A DNA stretch of 8,111 nucleotides from Planctomycetota bacterium (GCA_019347795.1 JAHWKS010000194.1:1-8111); one strand, 5' to 3'; counted from the stretch's first letter, positions 1 to 7,592 are shown. Numbers and translations are program-made. Notes: generated by a model from the sequence alone, not told the origin.

Positions 1-1
1 G

Positions 2-187
2 GGTAACGAACGGCTGATCTGGGTGCTCGTGATCGTCTTTCTCCAGTTGCTCGGGCAGAAGCGGCACCCGTGCCGCAGGTGGACAACAGCCATACCGAAC
101 TCCGACATGTTTCGGCTGTCCATTTGTAAAGACCGGCGCTCCGGGGCCGGCTCTACCCTTGCTTATGGCGCTGCGGGCCGTCATTGA
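2..187 (+). pseudogene. Possible C-terminal remnant of a small PLDc_N-type membrane protein
   Basis: A reading frame open from the left edge to a TGA at 185-187. Its first residues, NERLIWVLVIVFLQLLG, look like the last transmembrane helix of the PLDc_N (phospholipase D nuclease N-terminal) family, small membrane proteins of about 60-100 residues in which this helix is normally followed by a short G-x-L-x-Y stretch and arginines. Here it runs instead into QKRHPCRRW and then sequence that does not look protein-like, so the gene is probably truncated or shifted just after the helix. The 5' end lies outside the window. Only about 17 residues support the call; a chance hydrophobic stretch cannot be excluded. 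Confidence 0.25.
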
Positions 188-925
188 AGCCCGCGGTACG
201 TTACGCGACGTATACGGCAAAGAGTTTCCCGCCATCGCGGCCATTCGGCATTCAGCCGTGACGAACAAGTTGGCCCCGGTGATTCACCATCCGCTGCTGG
301 GGCCGATTCTGTGTGCTCCCGGCTGTGCAGTGAATGCCGACGAGGCCATCCGCACGCGGCGAACTGTCGTCGCGAATCTCGCCAGTGGGACTGCGGGGGA
401 GGAGATTACGGCCCTGCTCGGCATGTCCGCCGCATTCCGGCCGGCGAATTTGCCGGCCGAACGCCGGACGCTACACGTCCTCATCGTCGATGAATTTCAA
501 CGATTCATGACCCGCAGCGCCGGGTTTGACTGGATCGTGGCCGAAGCCCGCAAATTCAAGCTCTCGCTCGTCGTCGCGAACCAATTCGTAGAGCAACTCG
601 CCACGCCGGTCCAAACGGCGTTGTTTGGCAATGTTGGCTGTCTCTTCGCGTTCAGAGTTGGGCATCGCGATGCGCGTGTGTTGGCGGCCGAGTTTATCGG
701 CATTGCAATGCAACAGAGGATCTGCTTGAGCTTGAGCGCGGCGAATGCCTGGTGCGCATCGGCGGCGATTGGACTAAGGTCTACACTCCTCCGCCGCCAG
801 CCAAACCGGCGGACGACCCGACTGGCCGAATCAGAGCAGTGATGACAGGACGGTCAATCGGTGGCGACAGGTCATCAGTAGGCTCACCGGCCGACACCGA
901 TGAGGAGCCGGAGTTCGTGGAATAG
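159..925 (+). pseudogene. Decayed VirD4/TraD/TraG-like conjugative DNA-transfer ATPase, C-terminal half, frameshifted
   Basis: The intact family consists of membrane-linked hexameric ATPases that feed DNA to type IV secretion channels or act as related translocases. The surviving C-terminal half shows an NKLAPVIHHPLLGPIL segment, RRTVVANLASGTAGEEITALLG, a Walker B-like LIVDEFQRF (near residues 108-116), EARKFKLSLVVANQFVEQL, and ALFGNVGCLFAFRVGHRDARVLAAEF. The N-terminal half with Walker A is missing, and a short stretch after ALLG also looks deleted relative to the family. The uninterrupted frame ends at 842, but after about position 700 its residues stop resembling the family; the frame one base back reads EDLLELERGECLVRIGGDW and a Pro-rich tail to TAG at 923-925. 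A one-base loss between about 696 and 716 explains this. The TTG at 159 is only a nominal start. Its function is probably lost; the context suggests relics of a mobile or conjugative element beside the CRISPR locus. A sequencing error could account for the shift, but not for the missing N-terminal half. Confidence 0.7.
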
Positions 926-1119
926 ATTTTTTTCTCGGGAGTTTTGCTTTCCAACTGGCGTGCGACTTCCTACCTTAAACTGCGAGACGTGCCGTCCCAG
1001 GCAAAGAGAAAATTTCACGGCCGATTTTTTCGGCGGTGACCACACGTGTCACTGCCCCTTGTTCTCATCCTCATCGCGATTCGTCTGATGCTCGACTCGT
1101 AGCGATCTAAAACAAACTC
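926..1119 (+). promoter_or_regulatory. Upstream region of the cas operon, with small hairpin and palindrome
   Basis: This is the only non-coding stretch before cas3, so it most likely holds the promoter of the four-gene operon. Two symmetric elements are visible: GCCGA/TCGGC arms with a five-T loop at 1020-1034, and the 8-bp palindrome ACACGTGT at 1042-1049. The T-run sits in the loop rather than after the stem, so the hairpin is not a standard terminator. I see no convincing -35/-10 pair with good spacing. The bases before the cas3 ATG (AAAACAAACTC) hold no Shine-Dalgarno motif. Assigning this stretch a regulatory role rests on position, not on a recognised operator. Confidence 0.4.
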
Positions 1120-3939
1120 ATGACGCAGACTCCGTTCGAATTCTCGGCAGCATTCGAGGCGCTAACAGGTCGCGCTCCATTCCCCTGGCAAGTCAAGCTA
1201 TTCGAACGGTTCATGGCGGACAGCATTCCGTCGAGTTGCAATCTCCCGACGGGATTGGGAAAGACGTCAGTAATTGCCATTTGGCTGGTCGCGCTTGCCA
1301 ACCGCCCTGAAAGGATGCCGCGACGAGTCGTCTACGTTGTCAATCGGCGGACAGTCGTCGATCAGACGACCGACGAAGTTGAGACGCTTCGCGCCCGTTT
1401 GACGGTGCCCGAAACACTTGCCAGCTCGCAACACGCCTCGATTGTGAAATCGCTCGCGAAGACGCTTTCGCAACGATCAGCGACGGGGGCCGACGCACCG
1501 ATCGCCATTAGCACGCTACGAGGCCAGTTCGCCGACAACCGCGAATGGTCGGCCGACCCCTCGCGCCCGGCGGTGATCTGCGGCACGGTCGATATGATCG
1601 GATCGCGGCTACTCTTCGAAGGCTACGGCATCGGATTCAAGAGCCGGCCCCTTCATGCGGGCTTTCTCGGCCAGGATGCGTTGCTCGTCCACGATGAGGC
1701 GCATCTTGAGCCGGCGTTCCAGGCGCTTGTCGAGGCAATTGAAAGCGAGCAGGCCGAAGGCGAGCGCACCGGCGAGCTCCCGTGGCCCAAGTTGCGAGTG
1801 ATGGCGTTATCCGCCACGGCTCGAAATTCTGGGAACGAGCAAACGGACGGCGAGGTTTTTGGCTTAACGAGCGCCGAAAAGAACCCGCCGGCCCGCATTC
1901 CGACTGAGCCGATGGAGCCGATTCACCACGTGTGGCGCCGCATGACGGCGAAGAAGTCGCTGCAATTGCATCCTGTCGCTGACGAGAAGAAATCGGCTGA
2001 CGAGATCGCCCGCTTGGCCTTGACGCACAGGGATTCCGCTGCAGCCGTTCTCGTCTTTGTCCGAACCGTAGACGATGTGAACAAGGTTTGTCAGCAACTC
2101 ACGAACAAGAAGAGCGGCGTGGCCGCGGAACAGGTGCTCCAACTGACCGGCACGATGCGTGGTTATGAACGGGATCGGCTCGTTAACGACCCTACATTCA
2201 AGCGCTTCCTGCCGGATCGGCCGGCGGATGCAACGCCCGGAACAGTCTATCTCGTCTGCACTAGCGCTGGCGAGGTGGGGGTCAACATCTCGGCCGATCA
2301 CATGGTGTGCGACCTATCCACCTTCGACAGCATGGCGCAACGCCTCGGCCGCGTGAACCGTTTCGGCAAGTGCGAAGATACGCGAGTTGACGTTGTTCAT
2401 CCGGTGTCCTTCGACGAGAAGAACCCGCTGACACCTGCGCGGGAAAGGACGCTCGCGTTGCTCAAACAACTCAACGGCGACGCCAGCCCCAGAAAACTCG
2501 GAGGACTCCCCGTCGATGGCCGGCTATCTGCTTTCGCTCCCACGCCCGACATCCTGCGGGCCACCGAGATCCTCTTTGATGGCTGGGCGCTTACAACTAT
2601 CCGTGGCAAGATACCCGGCCGCCCGCCGGTTGCACCATACTTGCACGGTGTTGCCGAGTGGGAGCCGTCGCGTACATCGGTTGCATGGCGAGAAGAGGTC
2701 AGGGTGATCATCCGAGACGAAGGCGAAGAAGACGCCGTGCGACCACCACGATACCTCCTCGACCGTTATCCGCCCGGTGACCTGCTAGAAGACTATCCGC
2801 TCAAACCGCACGAAACACTCAGCGACACAAGCGAGCGAGTCTTTCTCGCACTCCAGAACGTTCAGGCGCGTTTGAAGCGGGACCCTGCCATTGCGATTTG
2901 GATTTTGGATCGCTACGGCGACGTGGAGCCGACAATGCTGTCTGCGTTGCTGAGCGGGGACAAAAAGGCGGTGATTCGGCGCATTGCGGACTGTACGATT
3001 CTGCTGCCGACATTCGTCGGAGCCTTGACGAGTCAGGGGACGTTGGGCGGCGAAGAAGCATACAACAGCACTCATCCGAACGGCTACGACATCGCCGACT
3101 ACTGGATTGATGAGAACAGCAGGGCGCGACGGCTGCGTAACTTCAGCGATGAACCGCGGCCTACGTCCGCCCCGGACGGAATGGCATTGGTCCGAACCAT
3201 AGATACGGATCCGCTGGCGGACGAAGTGGCGCCGGCAAGTGGCGACGTACATGCGAACATCGCATCAGGTGAGGACGCCACCATTGCACCGGCGCATCGG
3301 CGTTACTGGCACTGGTACGTCTTGCCGCGAGAAGCAGAAGATGCCACCAGGGCTTCAACGAGGCCAATTTCGTGGACGCATCACACGGACGATGTTGTCC
3401 AGCGGACGAGCGATATTGTTGAGGCCCTAAAATTGCCTGATCACCTGCGAGAAGCGATTGTAATTGCCGCTGAATTGCACGATCTGGGCAAGAAGCGCGA
3501 AATCTGGCAGCGTTCGATCGGTAATCCCAAACCAACCGAATGGTATGCGAAGCCGGGTAAGCCGCTCGATGGTCCCCCATGGCGACCGCGACGCTTGACG
3601 GAATATCGTCACGAATTCGGCTCTCTGCTGGACATATTGAACGCCGCGGGGGAGCACGCCGCAAAGTTTCGGAAGCTCGCTACGGAGATGCAAGACCTCG
3701 TGCTGCACCTCGTTGCTGCCCATCACGGCTTTGCGCGACCTCATTTCCCGTCGCAGGCATTCGACCACGAACGATACGACGGTGGACAGAACGAAGCAGC
3801 CGCCTACGAGACAATGCGCCGCTTCGCCCGCTTACAACACCGCTACGGTCGGTGGGGTCTGGCGTACGTCGAATCTCTCCTCCGGGCTGGCGACTGGGCT
3901 GCCAGCGCGAACCCGACCGACGCGCAAGGAAGTTTATGA
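1120..3939 (+). CDS. cas3: Cas3 helicase-nuclease, type I-G (I-U), C-terminal HD domain
   Basis: A 939-residue superfamily 2 helicase fused to an HD nuclease. After Cascade opens an R-loop, Cas3 is recruited to the displaced strand, nicks it and degrades the target with ATP-driven translocation. Visible helicase motifs are: FPWQ at 21-24; Walker A LPTGLGKTS at 42-50; motif Ia VVYVVNRRTVVDQ at 70-82; CGTVDMIGS near 154-162; DEAH at 192-195; SAT at 231-233; TSAGEVGVN at 381-389; and QRLGRVNR at 407-414. The HD domain comes last: HH at 754-755, HD at 787-788 within AAELHDLGKK, H831, HH at 868-869 and D925. All catalytic motifs appear intact, so the enzyme is predicted active. HD after helicase is the reverse of the common HD-helicase order and, as I recall, matches the I-U/I-G form. 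The ATG at 1120 places the Q-like motif near the N-terminus as expected, although no ribosome binding site precedes it. The stop overlaps the csb3 start as ATGA. Confidence 0.95.
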   Translation: MTQTPFEFSAAFEALTGRAPFPWQVKLFERFMADSIPSSCNLPTGLGKTSVIAIWLVALANRPERMPRRVVYVVNRRTVVDQTTDEVETLRARLTVPETLASSQHASIVKSLAKTLSQRSATGADAPIAISTLRGQFADNREWSADPSRPAVICGTVDMIGSRLLFEGYGIGFKSRPLHAGFLGQDALLVHDEAHLEPAFQALVEAIESEQAEGERTGELPWPKLRVMALSATARNSGNEQTDGEVFGLTSAEKNPPARIPTEPMEPIHHVWRRMTAKKSLQLHPVADEKKSADEIARLALTHRDSAAAVLVFVRTVDDVNKVCQQLTNKKSGVAAEQVLQLTGTMRGYERDRLVNDPTFKRFLPDRPADATPGTVYLVCTSAGEVGVNISADHMVCDLSTFDSMAQRLGRVNRFGKCEDTRVDVVHPVSFDEKNPLTPARERTLALLKQLNGDASPRKLGGLPVDGRLSAFAPTPDILRATEILFDGWALTTIRGKIPGRPPVAPYLHGVAEWEPSRTSVAWREEVRVIIRDEGEEDAVRPPRYLLDRYPPGDLLEDYPLKPHETLSDTSERVFLALQNVQARLKRDPAIAIWILDRYGDVEPTMLSALLSGDKKAVIRRIADCTILLPTFVGALTSQGTLGGEEAYNSTHPNGYDIADYWIDENSRARRLRNFSDEPRPTSAPDGMALVRTIDTDPLADEVAPASGDVHANIASGEDATIAPAHRRYWHWYVLPREAEDATRASTRPISWTHHTDDVVQRTSDIVEALKLPDHLREAIVIAAELHDLGKKREIWQRSIGNPKPTEWYAKPGKPLDGPPWRPRRLTEYRHEFGSLLDILNAAGEHAAKFRKLATEMQDLVLHLVAAHHGFARPHFPSQAFDHERYDGGQNEAAAYETMRRFARLQHRYGRWGLAYVESLLRAGDWAASANPTDAQGSL
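3926..3932 (+). promoter_or_regulatory. Ribosome binding site for csb3
   Basis: AAGGAAG lies three bases before the ATG at 3936, with the GGA core five bases away, inside the last codons of cas3. It supports the ATG at 3936, which overlaps the cas3 stop, over the second in-frame ATG at 3957 and over the long upstream extension of the frame that lies inside cas3. Confidence 0.65.
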
Positions 3940-4817
3940 TTCATCCCGACCCCCACATGACCGTCAATGTCGACCTGACCAACCCCGGCCGATTCTTCGC
4001 CTGCTGCGGCCTTCTCGAACTCGCTGATCGTCTCTGGCCCAGTGCGGAGGGATGGTTCGATACTGTCAACGATTGTTTTTCTTTGTTTATTGCGGGAATG
4101 CCTGAAAAACAAGCATCGCGGCGATTCATTGAGGCCCTCTCTAACGCTGAAATCCGCAACGCCATGACTGCCGCTCAGGTCCAGCGGCGCGAGGAATTGG
4201 CGTCGATTCCAAAGAAGGAGCGGACGGCACAAGGTTTGGAACACGAGAAAAAGGCTCTCGACAAGCTCTGGCGGGAATCGGCGATTCTAATCAGCGGCCC
4301 GTTCGCGATGCGCATCGATTGGTTCTTGGACGAGCACTCCGGCGGCAGCACCTTCAAAACGTGGGCTGGCCAGCAGTCCGTAATTGACATTGCTGGCGCA
4401 ATGAAGTCGCAAATTGAGTCTGAAGGTTTCGCCTCTGTGCCTCCTGAGCAGTGGTTGTCAAAACGCTCAAACGGAGAAGGCCTTCCGTTCAACTTCGATG
4501 CTGTGCTAGGCGGCCAAGGCTCTGATCTCGACGTGGGCTTTAGTCGGGACCCACTGCAAATCTCCACGACAACGTGCCCTCTTACGGAACTCTTGGCGTT
4601 TGTCGGGCTACAGCGTTTCCGACCCGCGGTTCACAAGGAACGAAACCGCTATCGATACTCCGCTTGGACCAAGCCTTTGTGCTCCGAACTCGCGGGGCCG
4701 AGTTCTTGCGGATCGGTGGCGGCTGGAGAACCACGCCATTTTGAATTCAGACTATTGTACCGAACAAAGTATCTAAAATCTTTCCTTCCCGCTATGCCCA
4801 TTGGAGTTTCATCATGA
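3936..4817 (+). CDS. csb3: Csb3, type I-G (I-U) effector protein in the large-subunit position
   Basis: A 293-residue protein recognised as Csb3 of subtype I-U/I-G by the N-terminal block TNPGRFFACCGLLELADRLW (15-34) and by GPFAMRIDWFLDE (121-133), STFKTWAGQQSV (138-149), LPFNFDAVLGGQGSDLDVGF (183-202), CPLTELLAFVGLQRFRP (214-230) and a C-terminal FRLLYRTKYLKSFLPA (271-286). It sits between cas3 and the cas7-like gene, where the GSU0052-type gene lies in Geobacter-like loci. A Cas8-like large-subunit role, contacting the PAM and recruiting Cas3, is inferred from position and gene complement. Many other I-G loci instead carry the larger Csx17. The reading frame extends upstream to 3579, but that part overlaps the conserved HD domain of cas3 and lacks Csb3 character. 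The chosen ATG overlaps the cas3 stop by four bases, and the stop overlaps csb1 in the same way, which suggests translational coupling. No nuclease motif is evident. Confidence 0.9.
   Translation: MIHPDPHMTVNVDLTNPGRFFACCGLLELADRLWPSAEGWFDTVNDCFSLFIAGMPEKQASRRFIEALSNAEIRNAMTAAQVQRREELASIPKKERTAQGLEHEKKALDKLWRESAILISGPFAMRIDWFLDEHSGGSTFKTWAGQQSVIDIAGAMKSQIESEGFASVPPEQWLSKRSNGEGLPFNFDAVLGGQGSDLDVGFSRDPLQISTTTCPLTELLAFVGLQRFRPAVHKERNRYRYSAWTKPLCSELAGPSSCGSVAAGEPRHFEFRLLYRTKYLKSFLPAMPIGVSS
4803..4806 (+). promoter_or_regulatory. Ribosome binding site for csb1
   Basis: GGAG seven bases before the ATG at 4814, within the last codons of csb3. Together with the ATGA overlap it fixes the csb1 start. 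Confidence 0.6.
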
Positions 4818-5878
4818 TTCAGAGTTTGAGCACGTTCGATGCATGGGTGACCGGTGACAGCGGTCCGGCTGCGCTCGTGATCCGCGAGCACCTGATGCCC
4901 GTCGAAGGGTATGACAGCGCAGTCTTTCCACCCACCTTCGCTGCCGGCGACGGCTTCCCCGGCGGATACAACATTGATCCGCCGCCAGTCAGGGACGAGC
5001 CGTGGAAGCTGCCCAATGTCTGCCTCATCGACAGCGTAGGGTCGCAGGCCAATCGAATCGAGCCGATTTTTGCTGAAGGCGAGTACGCAAAGCTGATCCC
5101 GCAGATCGTCGTAAGGGCCGGAGAACGGGAAATTAACCTGCTCGAAGCGGGGCACCGTGCCGGCGACGCGCTCGTGCGTTGTTCTGAGTTGCAGGAGGAA
5201 TTGCATCGTGCCTTCGAAGCACTACTCAGTGGCAATGCCGAACCACTGGCGAAGATCGCCCCCACGTCGCTCGTGTTCGGCGTCTGGGATTCTCGCGACA
5301 CCCAGGCCAAACTGCCGCGCCTGGTATCGTCTGCGATTAGGGCATTCGATGTTCGGAGGTTGACGCGTGGGGCCGTGTACATTCCGCCCGTGGACTACGC
5401 CGAACTCGATGTGTTTAGCGAAGCGGAGAAGGAGAAGGCAGAAGGAAGCTCAAAAAGCCCGCTAGCACAACGGGGCTTTGTTCACAACCCCGCGTCCGGC
5501 TCCCACGGCGGCGTTATCGCAACCGGCGGTATCCGTCGGGATGCAACTCTAAGCCTAGCTGCACTCCAGATGCTAAAGGCGGCCGACGCCGATCGCACAA
5601 TTGCTTTGCGTCGCTACATTCTAGGCTTGTCCTTCGTCGCCCTGACGGCCAACACGTCAAGCTATCTTCGCCAGGGCTGCAATCTTGTGCTTGATCCACA
5701 AAGGCCTCGCGAATTCAGCGAGGTGTACCGCGACGGACAACGGAGGCCGGCGAACGTCTCGCATTCTGACGCCATCGAATTCGCCATGGCTGCCGCCGAT
5801 GGCTTCGGCAAGGGAGAGGGTCGCACGGTCGCGTTCGAGAAGACAAGAGCTAAGGCCGACGTAAAGAAGAAGGACTGA
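4814..5878 (+). CDS. csb1: Csb1, Cas7-family backbone subunit of type I-G Cascade
   Basis: A 354-residue RAMP-fold protein of the Csb1 (GSU0053, cas7u) family. Several copies are expected to line the crRNA spacer and form the helical backbone of the effector complex. Signature blocks are: an N-terminal AALVIREHLMPVEG (19-32); DSVGSQANRIEPIF (73-86); LLEAGHRAGDALVRCS (109-124); SLVFGVWDSRDTQAKLPRLV (152-171); RLTRGAVYIPPVDY (182-195); and GFVHNPASGSHGG followed by VIATGGIRRDATL (221-246). The tail from about 340 is rich in Lys and ends KADVKKKD, a plausible nucleic-acid contact. Length and blocks indicate a complete gene. The start overlaps the csb3 stop (ATGA), and csb2 follows after 15 bases, so the subunits should be made together. 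No frameshift or missing block is seen. Confidence 0.95.
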   Translation: MIQSLSTFDAWVTGDSGPAALVIREHLMPVEGYDSAVFPPTFAAGDGFPGGYNIDPPPVRDEPWKLPNVCLIDSVGSQANRIEPIFAEGEYAKLIPQIVVRAGEREINLLEAGHRAGDALVRCSELQEELHRAFEALLSGNAEPLAKIAPTSLVFGVWDSRDTQAKLPRLVSSAIRAFDVRRLTRGAVYIPPVDYAELDVFSEAEKEKAEGSSKSPLAQRGFVHNPASGSHGGVIATGGIRRDATLSLAALQMLKAADADRTIALRRYILGLSFVALTANTSSYLRQGCNLVLDPQRPREFSEVYRDGQRRPANVSHSDAIEFAMAAADGFGKGEGRTVAFEKTRAKADVKKKD

Positions 5879-5883
5879 CGACC

Positions 5884-5887
5884 GGAG
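5884..5887 (+). promoter_or_regulatory. Ribosome binding site for csb2
   Basis: GGAG six bases before the ATG at 5894, in the 15-base gap after csb1. It supports this start. Confidence 0.6.
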
Positions 5888-5893
5888 CACGCC

Positions 5894-7402
5894 ATGTCAG
5901 ATTACCTTTGCATCGCTGTGACGTTTCTCGACCCGCGATTCCACGGCCGCGGCGACGCAGGCGAGCCCGAATGGCCGCCTTCGCCTTTGCGGCTCTTTCA
6001 GGCAATCATCGCCTCCAACGCTGATGACGTCGGCAACGACGGAGGCCTCGATCGCGCCTTGACGTGGCTTGAGCGGCAGGAGCCCCCCGTCATCTTAGCG
6101 CCGTCGCACGTAGAAGCGGTGCCCTATTGCCTCTCAGTACCGAACAATGCAATGGACATCGTTGGCCGGGCGTGGTCACGAGGAAACTACTTCGGTGGCG
6201 GCGACGCCAATCCTGCGACGCACCGGACAATGAAATCTATCCGCCCTGTCCGGATGATTAATGGAGATACAGTTCGCTATCTTTGGAGAGTGGCGGAATC
6301 GCAGTCAGTGGACGCCGATCTGATTCATCCCTTGATCCGAGCTACGCGCCGAATCGTCGCGCTGGGGTGGGGAATCGATCTCGTCGTAGCCCAGGCTGAT
6401 CATGTCTCGACGGCTGAATTGCAGACGCTGCCCGGCGAATGGTGGCTGCCGACGGCGCCGACCACCGCAGTTGTACTCCGGACGCCGATCGCTGGCACAC
6501 TGGTCGCCTTGCAGGATCGTTACGAATCCTTTCTCCGTCGCATTGGCGATGAGGGATTTGCTCCCGTCCAGCCGCTAACCGGTTTCAAGGTAACCGGATA
6601 TCGGCGGCCGACGGATCCAATCAGCCGCCCCTACGCGGTCTTTGAGCTGCGTCGAGACGACGGTTCGTTTTGTATCTACCAGCAACGCAAGCTGATCCAC
6701 ATTGCCGGCATGTTGCGACATTTAGCAAAGGACGCGATGCTCGCGTCGCCGCCCCCCGGCGGCGATGGCGATTGGGTCGAGCGATATGTGGTCGGACATC
6801 AGCATAAAAACGCGCCAGAACATCGCCAGTTTTCTTACCTGCCGTTGCCGTCGATCGGTCATCCGCACGCGGATCAGGCAGTGCGGCGGGTGATGATCGC
6901 GGTGCCGGTTGGCGATGATGCTCTACTGCAACATTTGGCCGCTCGCCTGGAGGGACGACGGCTTGAGCCGGAGCGAGGGGACGAGTTCGGCGAGCAGGGG
7001 CGGCCGGCGCTCATTCGCGTGTACCGGGACAATATCGCTCAGCATTACACGGCTGCCGCGAATCGGTGGGCCAGCGTCACCCCGGTTATCCTTCCCGGCC
7101 ATGATGATCGAAAACCCGCAAAAACTCGGAAGCTGATTGAAACCGCACTCGCCCAATCTGGCATCGAGCAGCCCTGTGAGTTTGAATGGTCTCCGTTTTC
7201 CCGGTTCCGAAAGTCACTTTCCGCCGACAAATACGACAGGCAAGGAAGGCCGACGGGCTACCTGCGACCTGACCATCTCCTGACACAAACCGCCGTGCAT
7301 CTAATGCTGCGGTTCGAGGATGACCTTCAGGTTCCCGGCCCGATCGCGTTGGGCGCTGGCCGGCACTGCGGCTTTGGCCTGTTAGCAGGATTGAAGGATT
7401 GA
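5894..7402 (+). CDS. csb2: Csb2, Cas5-Cas6 fusion: crRNA-processing and 5'-end subunit of type I-G Cascade
   Basis: A 502-residue protein of the Csb2 (GSU0054, cas5u6u) family, joining a Cas5-like RAMP domain (about 1-240) to a Cas6-like endoribonuclease (about 245-502). Cas6 should cut the repeat RNA next to its hairpin, and the Cas5 part should hold the crRNA 5' handle. Visible blocks are: CIAVTFLDPRFHGRG (6-20) and EWPPSPLRLFQAIIA (26-40), typical of the Cas5 start; LGWGIDLVV (157-165); FSYLPLPSIGHPHAD (313-327); TPVILPGHDDRK (396-407); YLRPDHLLTQTAVHL (456-470); and the C-terminal glycine-rich GPIALGAGRHCGFGLL (482-497), equivalent to the Cas6 G-loop. H323 and H325 are candidate catalytic histidines, by analogy with histidine-dependent Cas6 enzymes; this is inference. 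It is the last cas gene before the array. The cas4-cas1 and cas2 genes that often follow it are absent. Confidence 0.95.
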   Translation: MSDYLCIAVTFLDPRFHGRGDAGEPEWPPSPLRLFQAIIASNADDVGNDGGLDRALTWLERQEPPVILAPSHVEAVPYCLSVPNNAMDIVGRAWSRGNYFGGGDANPATHRTMKSIRPVRMINGDTVRYLWRVAESQSVDADLIHPLIRATRRIVALGWGIDLVVAQADHVSTAELQTLPGEWWLPTAPTTAVVLRTPIAGTLVALQDRYESFLRRIGDEGFAPVQPLTGFKVTGYRRPTDPISRPYAVFELRRDDGSFCIYQQRKLIHIAGMLRHLAKDAMLASPPPGGDGDWVERYVVGHQHKNAPEHRQFSYLPLPSIGHPHADQAVRRVMIAVPVGDDALLQHLAARLEGRRLEPERGDEFGEQGRPALIRVYRDNIAQHYTAAANRWASVTPVILPGHDDRKPAKTRKLIETALAQSGIEQPCEFEWSPFSRFRKSLSADKYDRQGRPTGYLRPDHLLTQTAVHLMLRFEDDLQVPGPIALGAGRHCGFGLLAGLKD

Positions 7403-7414
7403 TCTACGAATCCG

Positions 7415-7436
7415 CCGTTGCGCGTGACGGCAACGG
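7415..7436 (+). repeat. Small inverted repeat just after csb2
   Basis: Perfect 7-bp arms CCGTTGC and GCAACGG around an 8-base loop, starting 13 bases after the csb2 stop codon. It could stabilise the 3' end of the cas mRNA or act as a weak terminator, but no T-run follows, so it is not a canonical Rho-independent terminator. Confidence 0.5.
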
Positions 7437-7544
7437 TCGCGGGACATTTCGCCATCCGAAACTTGTTTGCTCGGCGACGTAGGTTTGCCGGGCTGGGTTC
7501 GGCCGCGGCGTGGTCTTTGGCAATTCCCTTGTGTGTTTGTTCTT

Positions 7545-7592
7545 CCGCAGAATCTGTGGGCGAGGCGCCTTGGAAGCCCACGGATTCTGCGG
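7545..7592. repeat. Long near-perfect inverted repeat in the CRISPR leader
   Basis: The left arm CCGCAGAATCTGTGGGC (7545-7561) pairs with the right arm GCCCACGGATTCTGCGG (7576-7592). That gives 17 positions with a single mismatch, which would be a U-G wobble in RNA. The 14-base loop contains the self-complementary hexamer GGCGCC (7564-7569). It ends 20 bases before the first repeat. Neither strand carries a U-tract after the stem, so it does not look like an intrinsic terminator. It could be a leader RNA structure, a dimeric protein-binding site, or a cruciform-prone integration landmark. The symmetry is seen directly; its role is unknown. Confidence 0.85.

Noticed and set aside
944..976. TTGCTT and TACCTT as a promoter pair
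   Set aside because: The spacing is about 21 bases and the match to consensus is poor.
1020..1034. Hairpin with T-run as a terminator of the upstream gene
   Set aside because: The T residues are in the loop, the stem is only 5 bp, and no U-tract follows the stem.
900..1088. 62-residue open frame between the ATPase remnant and cas3
   Set aside because: Arg- and Phe-rich with no motif, no ribosome binding site, and it overlaps the restored end of the ATPase frame.
3579..3935. In-frame N-terminal extension of csb3 overlapping cas3
   Set aside because: It overlaps the conserved HD domain of cas3, has no Csb3-like sequence, and a good ribosome binding site plus ATGA overlap supports the start at 3936.
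1864..5382. Long antisense frames of 100-187 residues opposite cas3, csb3 and csb1
   Set aside because: They are shadows of GC-rich coding genes; none shows a recognisable domain, and the + strand genes have clear family motifs.
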